DNA from: Streptomyces cylindrosporus
Lineage (GTDB): Bacteria > Actinomycetota > Actinomycetes > Streptomycetales > Streptomycetaceae
Assembly: GCF_022698165.1 (NCBI RefSeq)
Contig: NZ_JALDAY010000001.1
Coordinates: 806,001-870,000, forward strand
Length of the DNA stretch: 64,000 nt
Direction of reading: 5' to 3'
Part shown: in pieces, positions 1-8,558 of the stretch
How the letters are laid out: each line of letters opens with the position of its first letter
Position numbering within the stretch: position 1 is the first letter of the stretch
Translations under genes and position numbers: made by a program
Notes under the pieces: model-generated
What the model was told of the DNA's origin: nothing
Database searches by the model: none
Seen by the model: the letters and a program-made list of their open reading frames with translations, nothing else

Positions 1-942
1 GCCGTCTCCGACCTGACCGCGGCGACCATCGCGGGCACCCTGCGCGCGGTCGTGCGCGACACCTGGGGTGACACCCTGCCGACCCGGTTCGCCGTCATCG
101 GCATGGGGCGCTTCGGCGGACACGAACTCGGCTACGGCTCCGACGCCGACGTTCTGTTCGTGCACGAGCCGCGCCCCGGGGTGCCGGAGCAGTCCGCCTC
201 CGAGGCCGCGAACAAGGTCGTCGCCGAGATGCGGCGGCTGCTGCAGATCCCGAGCGCCGATCCACCCCTCCTGGTCGACGCCGATCTGCGGCCCGAGGGC
301 AAGTCCGGGCCGCTCGTACGGACGCTGAACTCCTATGAGGCGTACTACCGGCGCTGGTCGCTGGTCTGGGAGTCGCAGGCCCTGCTGCGGGCCGAACCGG
401 TCGCGGGCGACGAGGACCTGGGCCGGCGGTTCATCGAACTCGTCGATCCGCTGCGGTACCCGGCGGAGGGGCTCGGCGACGACGCGGTACGGGAGATCCG
501 GCGGCTGAAGGCCCGGATGGAGTCCGAGCGGCTGCCCCGGGGCGCCGACCCCAAGCTGCACACCAAGCTCGGGCCCGGCGGCCTGTCGGACGTGGAGTGG
601 ACCGTGCAGCTCATTCAACTGCGGCACGGGTGGGCCGAGCCGGGACTGCGCACGACACGCACCCGGGAGGCCCTCGCCGCGGCCCGCACCGCCGGCCTCA
701 TCTCCGCCGAGGACGCCGAGATCCTCGACGAGGCCTGGGTGCTCGCGACACGGGTGCGCAACGCCGTGATGCTGGTGCGCGGGCGGGCGGGCGACACGTT
801 CCCGTCCGGGGGCCGTGAACTCGCCGCGGTCGGGCGGTACTTGGGGTACGCGGACGGGCACGTGGGGGACATGCTGGACGCGTACCGGAGGACCGCCCGG
901 CGGGCTCGGGCGGTTGTGGAGACACTGTTCTACGGCGCGTAG
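1..942 (+). CDS. glnE: Bifunctional glutamine-synthetase adenylyltransferase, C-terminal part (5' truncated by window)
   Basis: The frame is open from base 1 to the TAG at 942, about 313 residues, so the N-terminal two thirds lies outside the window. The motif GMGRFGGHELGYGSDADVLF is the GSDxD nucleotidyltransferase signature of the GlnE family. It is followed by the helical segment typical of the C-terminal adenylyltransferase domain. GlnE attaches and removes AMP on a tyrosine of class I glutamine synthetase; the matching target (glnA) lies near 55 kb in this window. It ends 8 bp from the convergent TetR gene. Identification is firm; which of the two catalytic halves this is (second, by position) is inferred. 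Confidence 0.95.
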   Translation, partial: AVSDLTAATIAGTLRAVVRDTWGDTLPTRFAVIGMGRFGGHELGYGSDADVLFVHEPRPGVPEQSASEAANKVVAEMRRLLQIPSADPPLLVDADLRPEGKSGPLVRTLNSYEAYYRRWSLVWESQALLRAEPVAGDEDLGRRFIELVDPLRYPAEGLGDDAVREIRRLKARMESERLPRGADPKLHTKLGPGGLSDVEWTVQLIQLRHGWAEPGLRTTRTREALAAARTAGLISAEDAEILDEAWVLATRVRNAVMLVRGRAGDTFPSGGRELAAVGRYLGYADGHVGDMLDAYRRTARRARAVVETLFYGA

Positions 943-949
943 CCGGCGT

Positions 950-1561
950 CTATGCGCCCGGCGTCAGCAGATTCCTCGCGTGGGCGAGAAAGCCCGCCAG
1001 TCCCACCTCGAACGCCCGGTCCGCCCGGCCCTCGCCCACCGCGGCCAGAGCCTCCGCCAGCCGCGGTGTCGGGGTCTCCTCGGTCAGCTCCCACATCGTC
1101 TCCGGCGCGGTGAGGTCCAGGGCCGAACCCAGGACCAGGTTCTCCAGGGCGATCAGCAGCGGCATCACCTCGGCCGCGGCGAACCCCGCGTCGAGCAGGA
1201 GGGCCACCGCCCGCTCGTACTGCTCCAGCACCCGGGGTGCTCGTACGGGTGAGGTCATGAGCAGCGGGATCGCCTTCGGATGGGCCGCGAAGGCCGCCCG
1301 GTAGGAGCGCGCCCAGGCCTCCAGCGCCGAGTCCCACGGCGTCCCGTCCAGCGTCCTCGGGTCGATCGCGGAGGCCACGCGCTCGCGCAGCAGCTCCACG
1401 ATGCCCTCCCGGCCGTCCACATGGTGATACACCGAGCCCGTCTGCGCGCCGAGCCGCTTCGCGATCTGCGGCACGCTGAAGTCGCCCTGCTCGTCGACGA
1501 GTTGCAGCGCGGTCGTGGTGATGCGCTCGCGGTCGAGAAGCGGTGTGCGCGGCCGTCCCAT
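950..1561 (-). CDS. TetR-family transcriptional regulator
   Basis: 203 residues. The N-terminal helix-turn-helix (RERITTTALQLVDEQGDFSV then AKRLGAQTGSVYHHV) is the TetR DNA-binding domain, followed by a TetR_C-type ligand domain of the usual length. The ATG at 1561 is chosen because MGRPRTPLLDRE begins directly before the HTH; an upstream in-frame extension to 1843 would run into the divergent permease gene. It is transcribed divergently from the permease-amidohydrolase pair, and a 21-bp near-perfect palindrome lies in the 121-bp gap. It most likely represses that pair and itself in response to an unknown ligand. Confidence 0.88.
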   Translation of the reverse strand: MGRPRTPLLDRERITTTALQLVDEQGDFSVPQIAKRLGAQTGSVYHHVDGREGIVELLRERVASAIDPRTLDGTPWDSALEAWARSYRAAFAAHPKAIPLLMTSPVRAPRVLEQYERAVALLLDAGFAAAEVMPLLIALENLVLGSALDLTAPETMWELTEETPTPRLAEALAAVGEGRADRAFEVGLAGFLAHARNLLTPGA

Positions 1562-1627
1562 GGTCCTGCGGTCTCCCCAAGGTCTTCGTCGGTCTTCCCG
1601 TACGCCCACGAGGAGGCTACATTGCCG

Positions 1628-1648
1628 AAACCGAAAGCCTTTAGGTTT
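1628..1648. promoter_or_regulatory. Palindromic operator between TetR gene and permease
   Basis: AAACCGAAAG, one central C, then CTTTAGGTTT. The arms are inverted repeats of 10 bp with one mismatch. It is 35 bp before the permease ATG and 67 bp before the regulator ATG. Position and symmetry suggest the binding site of the adjacent TetR protein; this is inference. Confidence 0.6.
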
Positions 1649-1682
1649 ACGGGCCCGTCCCTCGCGCTCGAAGGGCTTCCCC

Positions 1683-3140
1683 ATGTCCGTCACCACGCCC
1701 GAGGAGAGAACGCCGAACGCCACGGCGACCCTCCGCTCCGGCTCCCTCGGCACGGCCGACATCGCGTTCTTCGTGGTGTCCGCCGCCGCCCCGCTCACCG
1801 TCATGGCCGGGGTCGCCCCGCTCGCGATCCTCCTGGGAGGCATCGGCGCCCCCGCCGGCTACCTCATCGCCGGCATCACCCTCGCCGTCTTCGCCGTCGG
1901 CTTCACCACCATGAGCCGCCACGTGAAGAGCGGCGGCGCCTTCTACGCCTACATCACCCGCGGCCTGGGCCGCCCCGTCGGCATCGGCGCCGCCCTCCTC
2001 GCCCTCATCGGCTACAACGGCATGGAGATCGGCGTCTACGGCCTCCTCGCCTCGGCGGCCAAGGACACCCTGCACGCCCTGTTCGGCGCCGACGTCCCCT
2101 GGCTGCCGATCTCCCTGGCCGGCCTCCTCGTCATCGGCTACGGCGGCTTCCGGTCCATCGACTTCGGCGCCAAGGTGCTGGGCGTGCTGCTCGCGGCCGA
2201 GACCGGCATCCTGGTCCTGCTGGCGGGCGGGGTGCTGGTGAAGGGCGGCGCCCACGGCCTGTCGGGCGCCTCCTTCGCCCCCGGCCACGTCCTCGTCTCC
2301 GGTACGGCCGTGGTGCTGGCCTTCGCCTTCGCCGCCTTCACCGGGTTCGAGTCGACCGTCATCTACCGGCGGGAGGCCCGGGACCCCGAGCGCACGGTGC
2401 CGCGCGCGACCTATGTCGCCATCGGCTTCCTCGGGCTCTTCTACGCCTTCGTCGTCTGGATCGTCATCCAGGCCTTCGGGAACGCGGGAGTCGTCGCGGC
2501 CGCCGCCAAGGACCCCGGCGGCCTCTTCTTCTCCGCCATCACCACCTACGTGGGCTCCTGGGCGGCCGACCTGATGCACGTCTTCATCGTCACCAGCGTC
2601 ATCGCCTCACTGCTCGCCTTCCACAACGCCATCAACCGCTACGTGCTCGCGCTGGCCGAGGAGGGCGTCCTGCCGAAGGCGATGGGCCGCGTCCACCCCC
2701 GGCACCGCTCGCCGTACGTCGCCGGCATCGCCCAGACGGTTCTCGGCGCGGTCGTGGTCGTGGCCTTCTGGGCGGCCGGCGCCGACCCCTACAGCCAGCT
2801 CCTCCTGTGGGTCAACACCCCGGGAATGATCGGCCTGTTCACCCTCCAGCTCCTCGTCGCGATCGCGGTGCCCTGCTACTTCCGCCGGGTCAGCCACCAG
2901 GAGGGCACGGTGCGCACGGTCGTCGCTCCGATCGCCGCGGCTCTGCTGCTCGCGACGGCGATAGGGCTCGTCATCACCCACATCGACCTGTTCACGGGCG
3001 CGTCCGACAGCGTCAACACCGCGCTGATCGTCATCGCGCCCGCCGTGTTCGTCCTCGGCGTCGCGCTCGCGTGGTGGCTGCGCCGCAGGCGCCCCCAGGT
3101 GTACGCCGACTTCGCGGCAGAGCCGGCCGAACAGCCGTAA
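1683..3140 (+). CDS. APC-superfamily amino acid/amine permease
   Basis: 485 residues, mostly hydrophobic with about 12 predicted membrane segments. The N-terminal region (LGTADIAFFVVSAAAPLTVM) and SRHVKSGGAFYAYITRGLG match the amino acid-polyamine-organocation permease family, which imports amino acids or amines by proton symport. The ATG at 1683 gives a normal family length; an upstream in-frame stretch overlaps the divergent regulator and is not membrane-like. The stop is 31 bp before the amidohydrolase ATG, so the two are probably one operon in which the permease imports a substrate related to that of the hydrolase. The substrate cannot be told from sequence. Confidence 0.9.
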   Translation: MSVTTPEERTPNATATLRSGSLGTADIAFFVVSAAAPLTVMAGVAPLAILLGGIGAPAGYLIAGITLAVFAVGFTTMSRHVKSGGAFYAYITRGLGRPVGIGAALLALIGYNGMEIGVYGLLASAAKDTLHALFGADVPWLPISLAGLLVIGYGGFRSIDFGAKVLGVLLAAETGILVLLAGGVLVKGGAHGLSGASFAPGHVLVSGTAVVLAFAFAAFTGFESTVIYRREARDPERTVPRATYVAIGFLGLFYAFVVWIVIQAFGNAGVVAAAAKDPGGLFFSAITTYVGSWAADLMHVFIVTSVIASLLAFHNAINRYVLALAEEGVLPKAMGRVHPRHRSPYVAGIAQTVLGAVVVVAFWAAGADPYSQLLLWVNTPGMIGLFTLQLLVAIAVPCYFRRVSHQEGTVRTVVAPIAAALLLATAIGLVITHIDLFTGASDSVNTALIVIAPAVFVLGVALAWWLRRRRPQVYADFAAEPAEQP

Positions 3141-3171
3141 AGCCTTACCACACAAGGGAGTTCAGTAACTC

Positions 3172-4743
3172 ATGCCCACCCCCGACCTGATCCTCACCGG
3201 CGCCAAGGTCCGCACCCTCGACCCCGGACGGCCGTACGCCACCGCCGTCGCCGTGCGCGACGGCGTGATCGCGGCCGTCGGCGAGGAGGCCGACGTGCGG
3301 GACTGGCGCGGGTCGGGCACCGAGGTCGTGACCCTGCAAGGGGCGCACCTCGTGCCCGGTCTGGTCGACGCGCACAGCCACCCCGTGTGGGGCCTGGAGA
3401 TGGCGACCGGTGTCGATCTGTCGGGGGTGCAGGATGTGCAAGGACTCCGGGCGGCCGTCGCGGGGGCGGAGCGGATCGACGGGTGGGTGATCGGGTACGG
3501 CCTCGATCACAACGCCTTCGAGGGGCGGGCCGTGGACCGCGCGCTCGTGGAGGACGTACTCCCCACCGGCACCCCCGCCTTCCTCCGCCTCTACGACGGC
3601 CACTCGGCCCTGGCGACCGGCCCCGCGCTCGCCGCCGCGGGGGTGCACGGGCCACGGCCCTTCGCCCAGCGCTCGGAGGTGGTCTGCGACGCGACCGGAC
3701 GCCCCACCGGCCACCTCGTCGAACATGCCGCCATGGCTCTGGTCACGGAGGCCATGCCACGGGAGTCGTATACGACCCGCCGCTCCCGCCTGCTGGAGCT
3801 GCTCTCGGCGATGGCCGCGACCGGCCTGACCGGGGCGCACGTGATGGACGCGGGCGACCGTGAGCTGGTCGAGTCCGTGGCGCGGGAGACCGTGCTGCCG
3901 GTGCGGCTGCGGTTCGCGCCCTGGTGCATGCCCGGGGTGGACGAGGCCGGGCTGGAGGAGCTGGTCGCGGCGCAGGGCCGAGGGGGACGGCACTGGGAGG
4001 TCGCCGGGGTCAAGTTCTTCATGGACGGGACCGTCGAGGGCGGCACGGCCTGGCTGGAGCACGCGGACTGCCACGGCCAGGGGACCGAGGCGTTCTGGCC
4101 GGACCCGGAGGCGTACGCGGCTGCCGTACGGCACCTGCACGCGGCCGGGGTCCCCACGGCCACGCACGCCATCGGGGACGCGGCGGTACGGCACGTCCTG
4201 GACGTGGTGGCGGGACTGGGCCCGGGCGCCCGGGGACGACACCGGATCGAGCACATCGAGACGGCACCGGACCCGCTGCTGCCGCGGTTCGCGGAACTGG
4301 GCGTGGCGGCGTCGATGCAGCCACCGCACACCGGCTACACCCGGGCCGACGGCACGGACGAGTGGTCCCGCCGCCTGGGCACCGAACGCTCCGCCCACGC
4401 CTGGCGCCTACGGGACCTGCGGGACGCGGGCGCGACGGTGGCCCTGGGCTCGGACTGGCCGATCGCCCACTACGACGTGAGGGCGGTCCTGGCGACGGCT
4501 CGGACTCCGCGGGGCGCGGCGTCGGGGAGGGGCGGCCTGACGGGGCTGGAGGCGCTGGAAGGCTGCACGAGCCATGCGGCGCGGGCGGCGGGGGAGGACG
4601 AGAGAGCGGGCCGTATCGCGGTGGGGTACAGGGCTGACCTGACGGCCTTGGGCTTGGACCCGGTGGAAGCCCCGGCGGACGAGGTAGCGGAGTCCCCGGT
4701 GACCTTGACGGTTACAGGCGGCCACTTGAGGCGGCGCTTCTAA
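3172..4743 (+). CDS. YtcJ-like metal-dependent amidohydrolase
   Basis: 523 residues of the amidohydrolase_3 (YtcJ-like) family. Visible metal-site and active-site motifs are VDAHSHPVWG near residue 65, HRIEHIET near 355 and LGSDWPIAHYD near 425. Such enzymes hydrolyse C-N bonds of amides, ureas or related compounds in the cytoplasm. AAGGGAG at 3154-3160 serves as ribosome-binding site. It follows the permease with no terminator between them and is probably co-transcribed and TetR-controlled. A copy of the 27-nt dispersed repeat begins immediately after its TAA stop. Substrate unknown. Confidence 0.9.
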   Translation: MPTPDLILTGAKVRTLDPGRPYATAVAVRDGVIAAVGEEADVRDWRGSGTEVVTLQGAHLVPGLVDAHSHPVWGLEMATGVDLSGVQDVQGLRAAVAGAERIDGWVIGYGLDHNAFEGRAVDRALVEDVLPTGTPAFLRLYDGHSALATGPALAAAGVHGPRPFAQRSEVVCDATGRPTGHLVEHAAMALVTEAMPRESYTTRRSRLLELLSAMAATGLTGAHVMDAGDRELVESVARETVLPVRLRFAPWCMPGVDEAGLEELVAAQGRGGRHWEVAGVKFFMDGTVEGGTAWLEHADCHGQGTEAFWPDPEAYAAAVRHLHAAGVPTATHAIGDAAVRHVLDVVAGLGPGARGRHRIEHIETAPDPLLPRFAELGVAASMQPPHTGYTRADGTDEWSRRLGTERSAHAWRLRDLRDAGATVALGSDWPIAHYDVRAVLATARTPRGAASGRGGLTGLEALEGCTSHAARAAGEDERAGRIAVGYRADLTALGLDPVEAPADEVAESPVTLTVTGGHLRRRF

Positions 4744-4770
4744 GGGGCGCGGGGAACTGCGCGACCAGCC
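4744..4770 (+). repeat. 27-nt dispersed GC-rich repeat, copy 1
   Basis: A 27-nt sequence starting GGGGCGCGGGGAACTGCG and ending GACCAGCC. Identical copies are at 10520-10546 and, inverted, at 61512-61538; a copy with one mismatch is at 37414-37440. This copy starts on the base after the amidohydrolase stop codon. Confidence 0.9.
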
Positions 4771-4797
4771 ACAACTGACCGTCAGCCGCCAGACGAC

Positions 4798-5655
4798 CTA
4801 TCGCGCCACTTCCAACTGCGGCATTCCCACAGGAGTCCTTGGCAACGCATAAGGCAAAGCCCCATACCAAACCCGAGCCACCCCGAACCCGAACGCCAGG
4901 CACAACATGCCCCCCACCGCGTCCAGCCAGAAGTGGTTGGCGGTCGACACGATCACCATCAGCGTCACCGCGGGGTACATCAGCCCCAGCACCCGCACCC
5001 ACGGCACCTTGGCCAGCGCGAAGATCGTCAGCCCGCACCACAGCGACCACCCGATGTGCATGGACGGCATCGCCGCGTACTGGTTGGACATGTGCTTGAG
5101 GTCGCCGGACGCCATCGACCCCCAGGTCTGATGGACCGTGACCGTGTCGACGAAGGTGCTGCCGTTCATGAGCCGCGGCGGCGCCAGCGGATACAGGTAG
5201 TAACCGACGAGAGCCACACCCGTGGTCGCGAAGAGCACCAGCCGCGTCGCCGCGTAACGCCCGGGGTGACTGCGGTAGAGCCACACCAGCACACCCAGCG
5301 TCACCACGAAGTGCAGTGTCGCGTAGTAGTAGTTCATGCCGACGATCAGCCAAGTCACGGAGTTCACCGCGTGGTTGACGGACTCCTCGACGGCGATGCC
5401 GAGATGGTGCTCCATCCGCCAGATCCAGTCGGCGTTGCGCAGCGCCTCGCCGCGCTGCTCCGGAACCGCGTTGCGGATGAGTGAGTACGTCCAGTAACTC
5501 ACCGCGATCAGAAGGATCTCGAACCAGAGGCGGGGGCGGCGCGGGGTGCGCAGACGGCGCAGGAAACCGGGCCCGCCCGGGGCCGTGACGGGGTCCGGAA
5601 CGGCCGCCTGCTCACGGTCTTCCAGACTGGTCACGGTCGAGTCACCCATAGGCAC
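4798..5655 (-). CDS. PAP2-superfamily integral membrane protein (Aur1/Ipt1-like phosphatase or phosphotransferase)
   Basis: 285 residues with a charged N-terminal tail of about 40 residues and about six membrane segments. The paired motifs PSMHIGWSLW and TANHFWLDAVGG hold the His and His/Asp residues of the PAP2 active site in the inositol-phosphotransferase-like subgroup. Such enzymes act on lipid phosphates or transfer phospho-head groups at the membrane; the substrate is unknown here. A GTG at 5655 is followed two codons later by an ATG (5649), and either could be the start. It lies downstream of malR on the same strand with a 92-bp gap. Confidence 0.8.
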   Translation of the reverse strand: MPMGDSTVTSLEDREQAAVPDPVTAPGGPGFLRRLRTPRRPRLWFEILLIAVSYWTYSLIRNAVPEQRGEALRNADWIWRMEHHLGIAVEESVNHAVNSVTWLIVGMNYYYATLHFVVTLGVLVWLYRSHPGRYAATRLVLFATTGVALVGYYLYPLAPPRLMNGSTFVDTVTVHQTWGSMASGDLKHMSNQYAAMPSMHIGWSLWCGLTIFALAKVPWVRVLGLMYPAVTLMVIVSTANHFWLDAVGGMLCLAFGFGVARVWYGALPYALPRTPVGMPQLEVAR

Positions 5656-5747
5656 AAAGTCTGCCAGAAATGCCTTCCGCCACCGATCATCCCTCGGTCG
5701 GGTTGAGCGCGCATGTTCTACAACATACGAACCCCCGTCCCTACTCC

Positions 5748-6875
5748 CTAGGGACGATTCCGGTCCCCAGGCGCCGAAGCAGTCGAACCGCGCACCACCA
5801 GCTCCGGCATGAACACGAACTCACTGTGGGGCGCCGGTGTCCCGCCGATCTCCTCCAGCAACGTGCGTACCGCCGCCTGCCCCATCGCCGGGACCGGCTT
5901 GCGGACGGTGGTGAGGGGCGGGTCGGTGAAGGCGATCAGCGGGGAGTCGTCGAAGCCCACCACCGAGACGTCCCGCGGGACTTCGAGGCCGAGCTGCCGG
6001 GCCGCCCGTATCGCGCCGAGCGCCATCATGTCGCTCGCGCACACCACCGCCGTACAGTCGCGGCCGATGAGCGCGGTGGCCGCCGCCTGGCCGCCCTCCA
6101 GGGTGTACAGCGAGTGCTGGACCAGGTCCGACTCGATGGTCTCCGCGTTCAGGCCCAGCTGGTCCTGCATCGCGCGGACGAAGCCCTCGATCTTGCGCTG
6201 GACCGGGACGAACCGTTTCGGGCCGAGGGCGAGACCGATCCGCGTGTGCCCCAGCGAGGCCAGGTGCGTCACCGCCAGGGTCATCGCCGCGCGGTCGTCG
6301 GGGGAGATGAAGGGGGCCTGGACCTTCGGGGAGAAGCCGTCCACCAGGACGTAGGGGACGCCCTGGGCGCGCAGGCGCTCGTAACGCTCCATGTCGGCCG
6401 TGGTGTCGGCGTGCAGGCCGGAGACGTAGATGATGCCGGCGACCCCGCGGTCGACCAGCATCTCGGTGAGCTCGTCCTCCGTGGAGCCGCCCGGGGTCTG
6501 GGTGGCGAGCACCGGGGTGTAGCCCTGCCTGGTCAGCGCCTGGCCGATGACCTGGGCGAGGGCCGGGAATATGGGGTTCTCCAGCTCCGGGGTGATCAGC
6601 CCGACCAGCCCCTCGCTGCGCTGTCGCAGCCGCACCGGACGCTCGTAGCCGAGCACGTCCAGCGCGGCCAGCACGGACTGGCGAGTGGTGGCGGCGACGC
6701 CCGGCTTCCCGTTGAGGACGCGGCTGACGGTCGCTTCGCTCACCCCCGCCTGAGCAGCGATGTCGGCTAGCCGTGTGGTCACAGGGGTGGACTGTACCGG
6801 CCGACCGTCACTTTGCACACCAATCGGGCGCCGGGCACGAGCGGTCGCCCGACTCCGTGCGGGTTGCTGCGTCAT
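5748..6875 (-). CDS. malR: LacI-family maltose/maltodextrin regulator MalR (Reg1)
   Basis: 375 residues from the ATG at 6875, which has GAGGGA upstream. A GTG at 6782, directly before TTRLADIAAQAGVSEATVSR, is an alternative start giving the usual LacI-family length. The LacI HTH is followed by the hinge and a periplasmic-binding-protein-like sugar domain. It is divergent from malE, as in S. coelicolor, where MalR/Reg1 represses malE and amylase genes unless maltose or maltodextrin is present. CTTGC-type repeats lie in the malR-malE gap and before the amylase genes of this window. The symbol rests on context and architecture. Confidence 0.9.
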   Translation of the reverse strand: MTQQPARSRATARARRPIGVQSDGRPVQSTPVTTRLADIAAQAGVSEATVSRVLNGKPGVAATTRQSVLAALDVLGYERPVRLRQRSEGLVGLITPELENPIFPALAQVIGQALTRQGYTPVLATQTPGGSTEDELTEMLVDRGVAGIIYVSGLHADTTADMERYERLRAQGVPYVLVDGFSPKVQAPFISPDDRAAMTLAVTHLASLGHTRIGLALGPKRFVPVQRKIEGFVRAMQDQLGLNAETIESDLVQHSLYTLEGGQAAATALIGRDCTAVVCASDMMALGAIRAARQLGLEVPRDVSVVGFDDSPLIAFTDPPLTTVRKPVPAMGQAAVRTLLEEIGGTPAPHSEFVFMPELVVRGSTASAPGDRNRP

Positions 6876-6908
6876 CGCGGTCCCTCGTGTTCGCTGGGCG
6901 CCAGGTAC

Positions 6909-6938
6909 GGCAAGAGCTTGCAGAGTCTTGCACAAGAG
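6909..6938. promoter_or_regulatory. Putative MalR boxes upstream of malR
   Basis: CTTGCAG (6917-6923) and CTTGCAC (6927-6933) are direct repeats exactly 10 bp apart, flanked by the reversed motif GCAAGAG (6910-6916). They sit 35-65 bp upstream of the malR ATG at 6875, consistent with autorepression. Confidence 0.6.
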
Positions 6939-7019
6939 TGCGCCTGCCCGCTCAGCGGCTTCAATACGCGGTTGCGGACGAGTCGAGCGGAGGTCACGGC
7001 GGAGTAACTCTCGCGCCTT

Positions 7020-7040
7020 CTTGCAATTTTTTGCTGCAAG
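7020..7040. promoter_or_regulatory. Putative MalR box upstream of malE
   Basis: CTTGCA (7020-7025) and TGCAAG (7035-7040) form an inverted repeat with a 9-bp T-rich spacer, about 135 bp before the malE ATG. The same CTTGC element precedes the amylase genes. Operator function is inferred from the regulon described for Streptomyces. Confidence 0.6.
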
Positions 7041-7172
7041 GTCTTTCGGTGCCGCTTACATCGCTGTTACGTTCTCGTCGCCCGGCGGCCGCAACGGCGC
7101 AGTCGGCACGGCGGAGACGGCAGACGGGGCCGGCCTCCGCACCACACGGGCTTTCACCCTCAAGGAGAACTC

Positions 7173-8447
7173 ATGCGGCGTGGCATAGCGGCCAGCGCGC
7201 TGGTGGCGTCCCTCGCCCTCGCGGCGACGGCCTGCGGGAGCAGCGACAGCGGCAGCGGCAAGTCGGACGGTCCGGTCACCATCACGTGGTGGGACACCTC
7301 CAACGCCACCAATGAGGCGCCGACGTACAAGGCCCTGGTCAAGGAGTTCGAGGCCGCCAACAAGGACATCAAGGTCAAGTACGTCAACGTCCCCTTCGAC
7401 CAGGCGCAGAACAAGTTCGACACCGCCGCCGGCTCCAAGGGCGCCCCGGACGTGCTGCGCTCCGAGGTCGGCTGGACGCCCGCCTTCGCCAAGAAGGGCT
7501 ACTTCCTGCCGCTGGACGGCACCGAGGCCCTCAAGGACCAGAGCAAGTTCCAGTCGAGCCTGATCACGCAGGCCCAGTACGACGGCAAGACCTACGGCGT
7601 CCCGCTGGTCACCGACACCCTCGCCCTCGTCTACAACAAGGCGATCTTCAAGAAGGCCGGCATCACCGAGGCCCCGAAGACCTGGGACGAGCTCAAGGCC
7701 GACGCCGCGAAGATCGACGCCAAGGAGAAGGTCTACGGCTACTGGGGCTCCACCCAGGCCTACTACGCGCAGACCTTCCTCTACGGCGAGGGCACCGACA
7801 CCGTCGACGCCACCGCCAAGAAGATCACCGTGAACTCGCCGGCCGCGAAGAAGGCCTACGGCACCTGGCAGAGCCTCTTCTCCGGGCAGGGCCTGCACAA
7901 GGCGGACGTCACCGCCGACGCCTACGCCCACATCCAGGACGCCTTCGTCAACGGCAAGGTCGCCGCGATCATCCAGGGCCCCTGGGAGATCACGAACTTC
8001 TACAAGGGCTCGGCCTTCAAGGACAAGTCCAACCTCGGCATCGCCACCGTCCCGGCCGGCTCCACCGGCAAGGCGGGCGCCCCGACCGGCGGCCACAACC
8101 TGTCGGTGTACGCCGGTTCGGACTCCGCCCACCAGAAGGCGGCCCTCAAGTTCGTCAACTTCATGACCTCCGCCAAGTCGCAGACGGAGATCGCCCTGAA
8201 GAACTCCACGCTCCCCACGCGTGACGACGCCTACACCGCCGAGGTCAAGGCAGACCCGGGCATCGCCGGCTTCCAGACGGTCCTGTCCGCCGCCCAGCCG
8301 CGGCCCGCGCTGCCCGAGTACAGCTCCCTGTGGGGCCCGCTGGACACCGAGTTGCCGAAGATCGCCGGCGGCAAGGAGTCCCTGGACAAGGGCCTGAGCA
8401 ACGCTGAGCTCGCCATCGCCAAGCTGGTGCCGGACTTCAGCAAGTGA
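7173..8447 (+). CDS. malE: Maltose/maltodextrin ABC transporter, substrate-binding lipoprotein
   Basis: 424 residues. The signal peptide ends in ALAATAC, with the lipidated cysteine at position 21, followed by a Ser/Gly-rich tether. The mature part is a type 1 sugar-binding protein (SBP_bac_1). It captures maltodextrins outside the membrane and passes them to MalF/MalG. Start: ATG preceded by AAGGAG. It is the first gene of malEFG and divergent from malR. A large hairpin just after its stop probably raises MalE levels over the permease subunits. No ATPase gene is present; in Streptomyces a shared MsiK-type ATPase encoded elsewhere usually serves. Confidence 0.95.
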   Translation: MRRGIAASALVASLALAATACGSSDSGSGKSDGPVTITWWDTSNATNEAPTYKALVKEFEAANKDIKVKYVNVPFDQAQNKFDTAAGSKGAPDVLRSEVGWTPAFAKKGYFLPLDGTEALKDQSKFQSSLITQAQYDGKTYGVPLVTDTLALVYNKAIFKKAGITEAPKTWDELKADAAKIDAKEKVYGYWGSTQAYYAQTFLYGEGTDTVDATAKKITVNSPAAKKAYGTWQSLFSGQGLHKADVTADAYAHIQDAFVNGKVAAIIQGPWEITNFYKGSAFKDKSNLGIATVPAGSTGKAGAPTGGHNLSVYAGSDSAHQKAALKFVNFMTSAKSQTEIALKNSTLPTRDDAYTAEVKADPGIAGFQTVLSAAQPRPALPEYSSLWGPLDTELPKIAGGKESLDKGLSNAELAIAKLVPDFSK

Positions 8448-8454
8448 GCACCGA

Positions 8455-8504
8455 GTGACCGCCGGGTCCCCCCTGATCACGGGGGGTGGGGATCCGGCGG
8501 TCAC
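8455..8504 (+). terminator. Large malE-malF intercistronic hairpin (attenuator or mRNA stabiliser)
   Basis: GTGACCGCCGG (8455-8465) pairs perfectly with CCGGCGGTCAC (8494-8504), with an inner CCCCCC/GGGGGG stem. There is no T-run after it. It lies 8 bp after the malE stop and 55 bp before malF. Such structures in binding-protein operons commonly protect the upstream mRNA or partly terminate transcription. Confidence 0.7.
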
Positions 8505-8558
8505 CGGCCTGTGCCCAGCCACTTCTCAGTGCCGTAGAACTTCCAGAAGGTGTCGAAC

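Noticed and set aside
5713..5726. ATGTTCTACAACAT palindrome upstream of the PAP2 gene as an operator
   Set aside because: Arms are only 5 bp and no local regulator fits; insufficient evidence.
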